A stretch of DNA of 64,000 bases, taken from assembly GCF_016879755.1 (NCBI RefSeq), contig NZ_WOFU01000001.1, positions 1-64,000 on the forward strand, read 5' to 3'. The stretch is from Bacillus sp. B15-48 (GTDB lineage: Bacteria; Bacillota; Bacilli; Bacillales; Cytobacillaceae). How positions within the stretch are numbered: position 1 is the stretch's first letter; every line of letters starts with the position of its first letter. Positions 63,907-64,000 of the stretch are shown here, piece by piece. Both the position numbers and the translations under genes were made by a program. The notes under the pieces were generated by a model. It saw only the letters and a list, made by a program, of their open reading frames with translations, had not been told where the DNA came from and searched no databases.

Positions 63907-64000
63907 GTGAAAATAAAAACAGGATTCGCAATCATCGGGATATGTAGTTTAATGGCTACCACCGGTTGTGCTGCTGGCAACATGGCTGAGGGAAATCGCC
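63907..64000 (+). CDS. Spore lipoprotein, YhcN/YutC type (partial, runs off the window)
   Basis: GTG at 63907 with TAGGAGGTG upstream. The visible 31 residues form a lipoprotein signal (MKIKTGFAIIGI) with lipobox TTGC (Cys21), then AAGNMAEGNR. The start and neighbourhood (next to yutD) fit B. subtilis YutC, a YhcN/YlaJ-family sporulation lipoprotein. The C-terminus is cut by the window edge. Confidence 0.7.
   Translation, partial: MKIKTGFAIIGICSLMATTGCAAGNMAEGNR

Overview
This 64 kb window comes from the chromosome of a low-GC, endospore-forming member of the Bacillaceae. The genus cannot be named from the sequence alone. The evidence is a 16S rRNA 5' end with a Bacillus-type rrn leader, AGGAGG-type ribosome sites with frequent TTG/GTG starts, and spore or phosphorelay genes (kapB, kapD, yutH, a YhcN-type lipoprotein). 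A long block (about 25-64 kb) also follows the B. subtilis yug-mrp-yui-yut gene order.

Layout. 1-470: 5' end of an rrn operon leaving the window on the minus strand, with boxA and two tandem promoters. 0.5-12 kb: a mixed block with an EamA exporter, MgtC, tRNA-Ala, PlsC, a thioredoxin-fold lipoprotein interrupted by an in-frame TGA, cold-shock protein, CAP-domain protein, DedA, malate synthase G with its GntR regulator, an FAD protein, a LysM/SleB hydrolase and Dps. 12-15 kb: a Fur-boxed iron-siderophore importer (yclNOP type) without a binding protein. A promoter overlapping a perfect PerR box points into non-coding DNA next to it. 15-25 kb: LTA-synthase-type enzyme, 6-phosphogluconolactonase, MFS, DUF445, ZIP transporter, paired half-size ChrA proteins and a KtrC-type K+ regulator preceded by a tiny membrane-peptide ORF. 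25-37 kb: yugO, yugN, pgi, yuzA, yugI, alaT-alaR, yugF, patB, a cyclophilin lipoprotein, kapB and kapD. 37-43 kb: a complete seven-gene mrpABCDEFG Na+/H+ antiporter operon. 43-56 kb: a monooxygenase, yuiF, pepA, a DUF309 gene, yuiD, a BtuF-like protein, a repeat-filled non-coding stretch, yuiC, yuiB, yumB, yutM, yuzB, yutJ, yutI and yuzD. 56-64 kb: hom-thrC-thrB, yutH, yutG, yutF, yutE, a DUF3055 gene, yutD and the start of a spore lipoprotein.

Themes. Redox and metal homeostasis recur: Fur boxes at yclN and plsC, a PerR box near dps and yclP, a perfect Rex operator before the NADH dehydrogenase yutJ and a weaker one at yumB, and two Fe-S carrier proteins (YutM, YutI). Ion balance is served by Mrp, KtrC, YugO, YuiF and ZIP.

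The most notable observation is the gene at 3428-3940. The TGA falls where the first Cys of a redox CxxC motif would be, and a bacterial SECIS-like hairpin follows at a suitable distance, which suggests a selenocysteine-containing lipoprotein. Also notable are two copies of a long hairpin element, each just after a stop codon, whose arms differ by compensatory changes; a non-coding array of AGTAC motifs spaced by whole helical turns; and the candidate PerR-controlled small RNA.
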